DNA from: Ecdyonurus torrentis
Taxonomy: Eukaryota; Arthropoda; Insecta; Ephemeroptera; Heptageniidae
Length of the DNA: 64,000 nucleotides
NCBI GenBank assembly: GCA_949318235.1
Contig: OX439129.1
Coordinates: forward strand, 28,730,339 to 28,794,338
Reading direction: 5' to 3'
Each line of letters opens with the position of its first letter. Position 1 is the first letter of the stretch. Under the pieces are notes generated by a model. The model was not told the origin of the DNA. It ran no database searches and saw only the letters and a list, made by a program, of their open reading frames with translations. Both the position numbers and the translations under genes were made by a program. Below, piece by piece: positions 1 to 10,854 of the stretch.

Positions 1-557
1 AAAGTGCTTCCAGAGTTTATATGAGAAAACTATATAATCATACGAGAATGGGTAGTGGGTGGTGGCTTCGCTCCCACAACCAACTTAAAGAAGAGAGGAG
101 AAATCTTTGTCACCAAAAAAACACATGGTTTAAGTGACCAATAAGAGTGTGGTTGTCTTCGTTCACCTGAACATGTGGCGAGCACCAGACAGGCAGGCAG
201 ATAGGAACAGGGGCTGCTTGGCTTGATGCACTCTGACCTTGCATCACAACAATGCTGCGACCAAATATATAACTAAACGCAGTTTATAGAGTATGGACTC
301 TACTATGTGGTGCATTGTTGTGTGGTGATGCAAGGTCAGAGTGCATCGCGCCAAGCCAAGCAGCCTCCGTTCCTCCCTGCCTATCTGGTGCTCACCACAC
401 GTTCAGGTGAATGAAGACAACATTACCACACTCGTATTGGTCACTTAAACCACGTGGTTTCTTGATGACAAAGGTTTCTCCTCTCTTCTGTAAGTTGGTG
501 GTGGGAGCGAAGCCACCTACTCTCATATGATTATTATATGTTTTTCCCATGTAAACG
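1..557. repeat. Imperfect palindrome (foldback or MITE), possibly cut by the window edge
   Basis: Bases 1-257 recur in inverted form at about 300-557, with a loop of roughly 40 bases. The shared blocks include GTGGCTTCGCTCCCAC with its complement, and GCATCACAACAATG with CATTGTTGTGTGGTGATGC. The arms carry many substitutions, so this is an old element. The right end lies near 557; the left end may extend beyond base 1. The short reading frame at 392-592 lies in one arm and is not a gene. Confidence 0.75.
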
Positions 558-897
558 CTGCAAGTAAGTGATACGAAGGTGATAGCACACACTTAAATGT
601 ACACTCGCAGACACCATAATGTTAACATCAAAGGGGATGCCGCTAGAAAAGAAAAAGGGAAGAAAATACATTGTCAAGTGAGAGCAGCGTTGCTAAATTC
701 TCTGATAATTATGTACCGGTATGAATTCTTTGGGAAGCGGCATGATCGACTTTGATGTAAACTTCATGAATTTCAGAGTGTATGTACATATGTGTATAAT
801 ATACATATATGTATGCATACATATAAAACTGTAACACCATACAATACACGTACTACCATACAGTAGAAATACATACAAAATGGTACACAAAACAAAC

Positions 898-1164
898 CTC
901 GTTCATTTGAGAAGATGTACTATGAAATTTGATTCCAATACCGTCCAACAAACTCGACTTTTTAAGTTTCTTTCTTTTCTGCTCACAATCATTGTCAAGA
1001 TTCAAATTAAAAACTTTTGCAGCTTCTTCATTTTTCATGTAGGGTGTATTAACCTCAAACATTGCATCTTTTGCCTTTAGCCCTAAAGCTGGTTCATATA
1101 ATTTATTGACAAATTCCGAATGTGAAATCACCCATCCTTTGTCGTTGCAACATACAACACTCAT
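898..1164 (-). CDS. METTL4: Probable first coding exon of a METTL4-like N6-adenine methyltransferase
   Basis: The exon reads from an ATG at 1164 for 89 codons to a plausible donor (GAG|GTTTGT) at 898/897, phase 0. The start MSVV, then GW, a histidine, and F-V-N-K match my memory of the METTL4 N-terminus (MSVV...GW...H..F.NK). Further matches are an 'FEV..PY' segment near residue 35 and a basic KRKKLKK stretch near residue 65. METTL4 proteins are MT-A70-family adenine methyltransferases; the catalytic DPPW domain is C-terminal and would lie to the left of this window. No other exon is visible here. The match is to a weakly conserved N-terminal region recalled from memory, so the identification is moderate. 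An alternative is an unrelated lineage-specific exon. Confidence 0.5.
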
Positions 1165-1742
1165 TTTCTCGATTGTTTGTTGTACACATATTTTATTGTA
1201 TCTACCAATAGTTTATGCACTGTTTAGTCCATAGCACAACCAAAATTATAACTTATGACATTAAGATACGTATATTTAAATATACGAATCTTAATGACAT
1301 GCATGACCAAAGACTCTTTCCGTCCGTCTGAATACACTCAAGACCTCTGCTCAAGACTCAACTGGACTCAACTATAATTATGTATACATACTGTATATGT
1401 ACTGTACATAGAGACCACTAATTTAATTTAACCTATTAATTAATCATTATTTACTATTGTTATTAAATAACTTCAATAACCTATTTTAGTTACTATATAT
1501 AAGGTATTTTATAAATTCCTTATTACTATACTATGCCGCTGCCCGCTGCCAAATGCCGCTGCAACGCTCCAACTCCAACTAAACTTGAACTAACTGCCAG
1601 CTAACTGCTGCTAACTGCCGGCTACAGGCTAGAGCTGGGCTAGAGGCTACAGGCCGGCTCGGGCCGGCTAACTGCATGCGACTGCATGATAGCATCTCCA
1701 CTCCAGCTCCACTCTCCAGCTCCAGATCGTCCAATGCTTATA
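1165..1742. other. Upstream flank of the METTL4-like exon, low-complexity
   Basis: This stretch has no supported gene. It holds a short perfect hairpin at about 1261-1296 (AAGATACGTATATTTAAATATACG...) and, at about 1530-1735, an irregular GC-rich run built from GCTGC, CTAACTGC and CTCCAGCTCCA words. It could contain the promoter and 5' UTR of the METTL4-like gene, but no clear promoter motif was found. Confidence 0.4.
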
Positions 1743-1743
1743 T

Positions 1744-1895
1744 CATGAATGGTGTTCGTAATGGTTCGTAAACCCTGTTCTTCGTGTTCCAGAACAAAAA
1801 AAAATGACAATCAGCAAATGCTTTTTAAATGCAATTGCGCATTTTTGGAGCATGCCCCAAACAGGTTTACGAACACCATTATGGTATTCATGGTC
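1744..1895. mobile_element. Short palindromic MITE
   Basis: The ends form an inverted repeat: ATGAATGGTGTTCGTAA at the left and TTACGAACACCATTATGG with ATTCAT at the right, followed inward by CCTGTT and AACAGG. The element is about 150 bp and non-coding. The superfamily is unknown. Confidence 0.6.
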
Positions 1896-2019
1896 CAATG
1901 TTTTTGCAGATGTTTTGGTTTTGTTTTCCCGCGCATGCACGCGCACGCGCACGCTTTGAGCGCAAATTTTAAATTATTTTTGTCAGCATCAAATATATTA
2001 TGTTTCTTTTTATATATTA

Positions 2020-2358
2020 TGGCTGCGTTCGCAAACAGCTCCGCCTGCCACGGATCTAGCTCCCGCCACCTCCCGAGTGTTTTTTTATTGCTCCCGTCAG
2101 CGCAGATCTGCCGCAGAGCTATGCGCGCGCATCCTCTGCGGCAGTCCGAGAGGCAGCTCTGCAGCTCGGTGTTCTGAGACGGAGCTGGCGGGATCTCCAT
2201 GCATAGCATGCATAGCGGGCGCCGGAAGGTGGCGGTACCTAGCGGCGGAGGTGCCCAAGCTCGGTTGAGTGTTTTTTTAGTCGACGGATTTGAGATCCCA
2301 GAGCTGAGATCTGAGCCACCTCCCGGAGGTGGACGGATCTGTTTACGAACGCAGCCTA
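2020..2358. mobile_element. Palindromic MITE with GGCTGCGTTCG ends
   Basis: The left end GGCTGCGTTCGCAAACAG is mirrored by CTGTTTACGAACGCAGCC at the right end. Inside are further inverted blocks (CCACCTCCCGAG..., GAGTGTTTTTTTA in both halves). It is flanked by TAT on both sides, compatible with a 3-bp target duplication (PIF/Harbinger-like, inference). No transposase frame exists. The reading frames across it are chance frames in GC-rich arms. Confidence 0.65.
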
Positions 2359-2366
2359 TAATATAT

Positions 2367-5038
2367 ATGAGGGGTTTCACGTCCACGGGACAACTACGGC
2401 ACTGCAAACAAAAAATGTTCTCAGAAAAATCTGAAAAAAATGTGACAAGTACACACTAATGAGACATAGCACATGCTGAATTTTTTAAAAATTATTTTGA
2501 TTATTGCCTGAGATACGGCAATTTAAAAATGGCGGACCATTTTAAAAAGGAGCGCGAGGAGCCAACTTTGACGCCCCGTATTTTCTGTTGTATGAAACAA
2601 AATTTAATAATTTATTTTTTATTGTGTTTAGCATTAAGTCAAATAAATATAACTGTGCTTAAAATTTATTTAGAAATTGTGAAAGTATTTTTTAGGAATT
2701 TTTGAAAATATGTCTTTTTTGCTAAAATTTGCACATTTGCATACCCCTTAAAAAATAGGAAAAAAAATTTTTTATTGCATTTTGCAATTTTAGCGGTTAG
2801 ATAAACGTCTTATCTTCATCTTCTCACAAGAAAACAAAAATAAGTTTAAATTTGATTGTACAGTACTGGTCAATACAAATGCCTTTTTCCGAAAAGTGCC
2901 ATTTTCGACCTTCAAAAAGTCCGTGTTACCGATAAATTTTTAAATATAACAATATATGTTTAGAAAGCTTATACTTTGATTATTTAAATAAAAAAATAAA
3001 AAATCTGTGTATTGCGCTGCAAATATTTTTAACGATTTTTTTTGTAACTCGCTCCACGCGCTGGTTGCGCTCGGCGTACAGGCTCTTGCGCTGAGTAAAT
3101 AAACACGCGCATCGTGTTATAACGTTGATATATTTATTTCTATCACTGACACGATAATTATATTTAATTTTTCGTGATTCAATATTTATTTTAAAGCCAT
3201 AGACCACATAAAACAACATGTGCTTTTTAATGAATAAACACGAAATCGGATCTTCAAAACTGATGACTATTTTTACCAGAATGTTAATGTAGCTCTGCAA
3301 TAGAGCGTGAAAAAATTGCAATTTGCGTGAAAATTCATGTTTATGACGTCAGAAACATTAAAAAATTAGTACAAAAATTTTGTGCGGGTTGCATAAATTG
3401 AATTTTCTCATCACTGATACGGGACTTATAAGGTTTAAAATAAATAATAAAATTTTATATTTTCGTCATGTATATCAATCAATCCGAATTTTTGTAACCT
3501 TACTCCTTACTATAATATAGTTCTTACATGTGCAAAACAGATGTTGGCGCGTATAGTAAACAATCCACTGACTTTTTTTCATCACAATAAAATATTTTTG
3601 TGTTGAAATTTTGAAGTAAAAAAACATATTATAATTTTTAAATTAACATCGAGTGTATCTGTGTAATAAAAATCAGTGTTTAATGTCTATTCCATTAACT
3701 CAAATATTATCATCCATACCACCACCTTCAATTAGAAAGAATTCATTTAAGATGACAGCTAAAATGTTCATTTCTTTGTGTAAAAAATTCAAAGAGTAAA
3801 GAGTACAATAAAATCAACTTAACATAATATTAACATAAAAATGTAATTATGTATATTTGAAGTTAATTATAGCAAGTAACAAAAAAATATAGGTTTAGTA
3901 GGCTTTAATGCAGAGACAAAACTACAAACATTAATAATAAAATAATCAACATTTAAACAAATGCATTATCATATATTTATGTTAATTTTAATCAACTTGC
4001 ACCGTAGTGATAAGAAAATTCAATTTATGCAACCCGCACAAAATTTTTGTACTAATTTTTTAATGTTTCTGACGTCATAAACATGAATTTTCACGCAAAT
4101 TGCAATTTTTTCACGCTCTATTGCAGAGCTACATTAACATTCTGGTTTTGAAGATCCGATTTCGTGTTTATTCATTAAAAAGCACATGTTGTTTTATGTG
4201 GTCTATGGCTTTAAAATAAATATTGAATCACGAAAAATTAAATATAATTATCGTGTCAGTGATAGAAATAAATATATCAACGTTATAACACGATGCGCGT
4301 GTTTATTTACTCAGCGCAAGAGCCTGTACGCCGAGCGCAACCAGCGCGTGGAGCGAGTTACAAAAAAAATCGTTAAAAATATTTGCAGCGCAATACACAG
4401 ATTTTTTATTTTTTTATTTAAATAATCAAAGTATAAGCTTTCTAAACATATATTGTTATATTTAAAAATTTATCGGTAACACGGACTTTTTGAAGGTCGA
4501 AAATGGCACTTTTCGGAAAAAGGCATTTGTATTGACCAGTACTGTACAATCAAATTTAAACTTATTTTTGTTTTCTTGTGAGAAGATGAAGATAAGACGT
4601 TTATCTAACCGCTAAAATTGCAAAATGCAATAAAAAATTTTTTTTCCTATTTTTTAAGGGGTATGCAAATGTGCAAATTTTAGCAAAAAAGACATATTTT
4701 CAAAAATTCCTAAAAAATACTTTCACAATTTCTAAATAAATTTTAAGCACAGTTATATTTATTTGACTTAATGCTAAACACAATAAAAAATAAATTATTA
4801 AATTTTGTTTCATACAACAGAAAATACGGGGCGTCAAAGTTGGCTCCTCGCGCTCCTTTTTAAAATGGTCCGCCATTTTTAAATTGCCGTATCTCAGGCA
4901 ATAATCAAAATAATTTTTAAAAAATTCAGCATGTGCTATGTCTCATTAGTGTGTACTTGTCACATTTTTTTCAGATTTTTCTGAGAACATTTTTTGTTTG
5001 CAGTGCCGTAGTTGTCCCGTGGACGTGAAACCCCTCAT
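2367..5038. mobile_element. 2.7 kb foldback element with ~1 kb inverted arms
   Basis: The left arm 2367-3414 is repeated in inverse at 4007-5038, starting ATGAGGGGTTTCACGTCC and ending GGACGTGAAACCCCTCAT. The arms appear almost identical; the main difference is a short segment near 3265-3285 missing from the right arm. The ~590-bp spacer (3415-4006) is AT-rich and non-coding. The frames at 2980-3321 (-) and 4186-4425 (+) translate to the same peptide because they sit in mirrored arms. The flanks are AT-rich, so a target duplication cannot be read reliably. Confidence 0.85.
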
Positions 5039-5304
5039 ATATATATATAGGGAATATAGGGTTTAAAGTCGACGTCATAAGTGAGTACTAAAAAACATTG
5101 GACGGTATAGGAAAATGGCACATTTTGCCAGTTTAAAAATACCTCGCGATTTTTTTTGAAAGCGCATTGATGCTGTTACCTCAAAAAGTATATAATTATG
5201 TATAATTATGCAAGAAAAATATAGTAATGACCAAAAAATAGCTATAATAATTTTCCAAAGAATATATATATAGCCAAACACTACGTTTGTCCTATGCTGA
5301 GCAA
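5039..5304. other. AT-rich flank and left half of a dispersed repeat
   Basis: No gene is seen. From about 5272 the sequence (GCCAAACACTACGTTTGTCC...) is the left half of a dispersed repeat whose right half resumes at 16936. An uninterrupted paralogue lies at about 40672-40772. The giant foldback split this repeat. Confidence 0.7.
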
Positions 5305-5312
5305 TGTTATTC
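5305..5312. repeat. Left 8-bp target-site duplication of giant foldback
   Basis: TGTTATTC immediately precedes the terminal GGTAAGGG. The identical octamer follows the right terminus at 16928-16935. Confidence 0.92.
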
Positions 5313-5949
5313 GGTAAGGGTGTAGTTTACGGACGTCAAACGCACGATTTTGGGGTGGTGATTTTCTGATGCAGATTTGCGAGATAAACACGCTGGTATC
5401 AGTCATTTGACGGCAAAATCAGTATTTGCTGAGATATTTGCATATTACCGTGCAATGTTATTCTTATGGAGATACGAATTTCCGACGTTCGCGAATCCTC
5501 GGCAAAGTTCGTGAAAAAACTGAAGATAGCTTCAAATTTCAACAACGACTTCGCACCAAGGTCGACTACTGCTGGGAGGTAGTACAAAACACGGAGAAAT
5601 GTCAGAAAAAGATGTAATTGGTACAAATTAAATAGCTTATAAAAAAATCATGACTATTAAGTATAAATAGTAAATATTTAAGATTATATGTGCATTTCCG
5701 CACCTTTTTCGTTATAATTTTAAATGAATTATATTTTTTAAACTATATAATGCATGAGCAAAAATCTTTCACATTTTCAGGGACGAAAACCAAAATTAAT
5801 TTCTTTTTTATCTGCCTAAGAATTTAGGTGTCAAATTATATTACAACATTAAAAATAAATTATTAATTAGATGGTTGAATTATTTTGTAAGCAAAAACTT
5901 ACAATAAATTTTGAAAAGTTCATAACTGAAACTAAATTGAATTTCAAAT

Positions 5950-8900
5950 CTAAACGCATGGGCAAAATCATTTCTAATTTTCAGGCGGAATAAAACAAAA
6001 TTAATTTCTTTTTTAATTGCTTAAAAATTTAGGTGTCAAATTATAATACAACATTAAAAATAAACTAATAAATTAGATGGTCGAATTATTTTGTAGGCGA
6101 AAACTTAAACTAAATTTTGAAAAGTTCATAACTAAAACTAAATTGAATTTCAAAACTAAACGCATGGGCAAAATATTTTCTAATTTTCAGGAATAAAACA
6201 AAATTAATTTCTTTTTTAATTGCCTAAAAATTTAGGTGTCAAATTAAATTACAACATTAAAAATAAATTAATAAATTAGATGGTTGAATTAAAAACTTAA
6301 ACTAAATTTTGAAAAGTTCATAACTGAAACTAAATTGAATTTCAAATCTAAACGCATGGGCAAAATATTTTCTAATTTTCAGGAATAAAACAAAATTAAT
6401 TTCTTTTTTAATTGCCTAAAAATTTAGGTGTCAAATTAAATTACAACATTAAAAATAAACTAATAAATTTAGACAGTCGAATTATTTTATAGGCAAAACT
6501 TACAATAAATTTTAAAAAGTTCATAACTGAAACTAAATTGAATTTCAAATCTAAACGCATGGGCAAAATATTTTCTAATTTTCAGGAATAAAACAAAATT
6601 AATTTCTTTTTTAATTGCCTCAAAATTTAGGTGTCAAATTAAATTACAACATTAAAAATAAATTAATAAATTAGATGGTTGAATTTAAAACTTAAACTAA
6701 ATTTTGAAAAGTTCATAACTAAAACTAAATTGAATTTCAAAACTAAACGCATGGGCAAAATATTTTCTAATTTTCAGGAATAAAACAAAATTAATTTCTT
6801 TTTTAATTGCTTAAAAATTTAGGTGTCAAATTATAATACAACATTAAAAATAAACTATTAAATTAGGTGGTCGAATTATTTTGTAGGCGAAAACTTAAAC
6901 TAAATTTTGAAAAGTTCATAACTAAAACTAAATTGAATTTCAAAACTAAACGCATGGGCTAAATATTTTCTAATTTTCAGGAATAAAACAAAATTAATTT
7001 CTTTTTTAATTGCCTAAAAATTTAGGTGTCAAATTATATTACAACATTAAAAATAAATTAATAAATTAGATGGTTGAATTTAAAACTTAAACTAAATTTT
7101 GAAAAGTTCATAACTAAAACTAAATTGAATTTCAAAACTAAACGCATGGGCAAAATATTTTCTAATTTTCAGGAATAAAACAAAATTAATTTCTTTTTTA
7201 ATTGCTTAAAAATTTAGGTGTCAAATTATAATACAACATTAAAAATAAACTAATAAATTAGGTGGTCGAATTATTTTGTAGGCGAAAACTTAAACTAAAT
7301 TTTGAAAAGTTCATAACTAAAACTAAATTGAATTTCAAAACTAAACGCATGGGCTAAATATTTTCTAATTTTCAGGAATAAAACAAAATTAATTTCTTTT
7401 TTAATTGCCTAAAAATTTAGGTGTCAAATTAAATTACAACATTAAAAATAAACTAATAAATTTAGACAGTCGAATTATTTTATAGGCAAAACTTACAATA
7501 AATTTTGAAAAGTTCATAACTGAAACTAAATTGAATTTCAAATCTAAACGCATGGGCAAAATATTTTCTAATTTTCAGGAATAAAACAAAATTAATTTCT
7601 TTTTTAATTGCCTCAAAATTTAGGTGTCAAATTAAATTACAACATTAAAAATAAATTAATAAATTAGATGGTTGAATTTAAAACTTAAACTAAATTTTGA
7701 AAAGTTCATAACTAAAACTAAATTGAATTTCAAAACTAAACGCATGGGCAAAATATTTTCTAATTTTCAGGAATAAAACAAAATTAATTTCTTTTTTAAT
7801 TGCTTAAAAATTTAGGTGTCAAATTATAATACAACATTAAAAATAAACTATTAAATTAGGTGGTCGAATTATTTTGTAGGCGAAAACTTAAACTAAATTT
7901 TGAAAAGTTCATAACTAAAACTAAATTGAATTTCAAAACTAAACGCATGGGCTAAATATTTTCTAATTTTCAGGAATAAAACAAAATTAATTTCTTTTTT
8001 AATTGCCTAAAAATTTAGGTGTCAAATTAAATTACAACATTAAAAATAAACTAATAAATTTAGACAGTCGAATTATTTTATAGGCAAAACTTACAATAAA
8101 TTTTGAAAAGTTCATAACTGAAACTAAATTGAATTTCAAATCTAAACGCATGGGCAAAATATTTTCTAATTTTCAGGAATAAAACAAAATTAATTTCTTT
8201 TTTAATTGCTTAAAAATTTAGGTGTCAAATTATAATACAACATTAAAAATAAACTAATAAATTAGATGGTCGAATTATTTTGTAGGCGAAAACTTAAACT
8301 AAATTTTGAAAAGTTCATAACTAAAACTAAATTGAATTTCAAAACTAAACGCATGGGCAAAATATTTTCTAATTTTCAGGAATAAAACAAAATTAATTTC
8401 TTTTTTAATTGCCTAAAAATTTAGGTGTCAAATTAAATTACAACATTAAAAATAAATTAATAAATTAGATGGTCGAATTATTTTGTAGGCGAAAACTTAA
8501 ACTAAATTTTGAAAAGTTCATAACTAAAACTAAATTGAATTTCAAAACTAAACGCATGGGCAAAATATTTTCTAATTTTCAGGAATAAAACAAAATTAAT
8601 TTCTTTTTTAATTGCCTAAAAATTTAGGTGTCAAATTAAATTACAACATTAAAAATAAATTAATAAATTAGATGGTTGAATTAAAAACTTAAACTAAATT
8701 TTGAAAAGTTCATAACTGAAACTAAATTGAATTTCAAATCTAAACGCATGGGCAAAATATTTTCTAATTTTCAGGAATAAAACAAAATTAATTTCTTTTT
8801 TAATTGCCTAAAAATTTAGGTGTCAAATTAAATTACAACATTAAAAATAAACTAATAAATTTAGACAGTCGAATTATTTTATAGGCAAAACTTACAATAA

Positions 8901-10790
8901 ATTTTGAAAAGTTCATAACTGAAACTAAATTGAATTTCAAATCTAAACGCATGGGCAAAATATTTTCTAATTTTCAGGAATAAAACAAAATTAATTTCTT
9001 TTTTAATTGCCTAAAAATTTAGGTGTCAAACAATATTGCAGCAGCTAAAATTAAATTAATAAATATTTTGTATGAAAAACTTAAATATTGAATTTCTTAA
9101 AAAATTAAATATAAATTAAATTTTTAAAATTAAACGCATGGGCAAAATTCTTTATAATTTTCAGGAATGAACAGAAAATTAGTTCTTTTTTATTTGCCTA
9201 AAAATTTAGATGTCAAACAATACTGCAGCAGCTAAAAATAAACTATAATAAACAAATTGAAATATTTTGTAAGCCAAACTTTAACTTAATTTTGAATTTA
9301 TTTTTATATAAATTGTGACTAATTTTAATGTCAAAATTAAACGCATGGGCAAAATTCTTTCTTATTTTCAGGGATAAACCAAAATTAATTTCTATTTTAT
9401 CTGCCTAAAAATTTAGGTGTCAAATACTATTACGTGACAACTAAAAATAAGCTAATAAATGGCAATATTTTGTAGGCAAAATTTAAACTAAATTTTTAAA
9501 TTTTCACATTATACTGAAACTTAATTTGTATTTAAAACTAAACGCATGGGCAAAACTCTTCATAATTTTTAGGAACGAACTTAAATTATTTTCTTTTTTC
9601 CCTGCCTAAAAATTTAGGTGTCAAGCTATATTGCAGCAGCTAAAAATAAACTATTAAATAAAAATATAGATGGAATTGTATGCAAAAATTGAAATAAAAA
9701 TTGAAAATTTTATATTATACTGAAACTAAAGTGATTTTCAAAATTAAACGCATGGGCAAAATTATTCAAAATTTTCAGGGAGTAATAAAAATTATCTTAT
9801 GTTTTACCTCCTAAAAATTTAGGTGTCAAACAATATTACAACATTAAAAATAAACTAATAAGTAAATAGATGGAATTATTTTGTATAGGTAAAACTTACA
9901 GTAAATTTTGAAAAGTTCATATATTGCACTGAAACTAAAATTTAATTTCAAAATTAATGGCATTGGCAAAATCAATAATAATTTTCAGGAATGAACTTAT
10001 ATATTTTAAAATAAATATCTTTTTTATCTGCTTAAATATTTAGGTGTCAAATAATATATGTTTCAAAATTATAAATAAACTATAATAAATAAAATTATTG
10101 ATGGAATTGTATGCAACTGAAACTAAAATTTTTAAAGTTCATATTATATTCAAACTAAATTGATTTTCAAAATTTAACGCATGGGCAAAATTATTCAAAA
10201 TTTTCAGGGATATAAACTAAAATTAATTTCTTTCTTATCTGCCTAAAAATTTAGGCGTCAAATACTATTACAACAACTAAAAATAAGATAATAAATGGCA
10301 ATATTTTGTAGTTAAAACTTAAACTAAATTTTGAAATTTGCACATTATATACTGTAACTAAATTTAATTTTAAAAATTAAACGCATATATGGTTCTTATT
10401 ATTTCTAATTTTATGGGACAAAACCAAAGTTAATTTCTCTTTCATCTGCCTACAAATTTAGGTGTCAAATATATTACAATATTAAAAATAAACTAATAAA
10501 TAAATAAATAAATAGATGGCATTATTTTGTAGGAAATACTGATAAAACATAGTTTTGAAAATTTCATATTATACTGAAACTATTTTAATTTAGAAATGAA
10601 ACACATTGGTGAAATTCTTTCTAATTTTCAAGGATGAACAGAAAATTATTTTCTTGTTTACCTGGCTAAAAATGTAGTTGTTAATATTACAGCAGCTGAA
10701 AATAAACTTATAAAAATAAAAAAGTGTTGGAAATAATTTTAGTTTAAAAATTAAAACTAAAAATCTATTGAATTTTTAATTTTATTACAT
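5950..10790. repeat. Left-arm array of ~200-bp tandem repeats
   Basis: Roughly 25 units, each marked by ACGCATGGGC, then TTTTCAGG, then CCTAAAAATTTAGGTGTCAA. Successive starts of the first marker at 5952, 6159, 6350 and 6553 give periods of 207, 191 and 203 bases. Outer units are near-identical and share a higher-order period of about 990 bases (compare 6493 with 7484). Units nearer the centre (9000-10700) are strongly diverged but keep the markers. Confidence 0.9.
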
Positions 10791-10800
10791 GAAACAATAT

Positions 10801-10853
10801 GTGAATTCTATTAAAACGCATAAACGAAACATGCGTTTTAATAGAAATTCACA
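10801..10853. repeat. Central dyad of giant foldback
   Basis: Here the array reverses direction: GTGAATTCTATTAAAACGCA on the left, a ~9-base loop, then TGCGTTTTAATAGAAATTCAC on the right. The two halves are complementary except for one extra base. Confidence 0.88.
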
Positions 10854-10854
10854 T

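Noticed and set aside
1749..2459. Overlapping frames up to 198 residues in a GC-richer stretch
   Set aside because: They cross two palindromic MITEs on both strands; composition explains the open frames.
2980..4425. Two identical reading frames of 79-113 residues on opposite strands
   Set aside because: They lie in the mirrored arms of the 2.7 kb foldback; identity comes from the palindrome, not from coding constraint.
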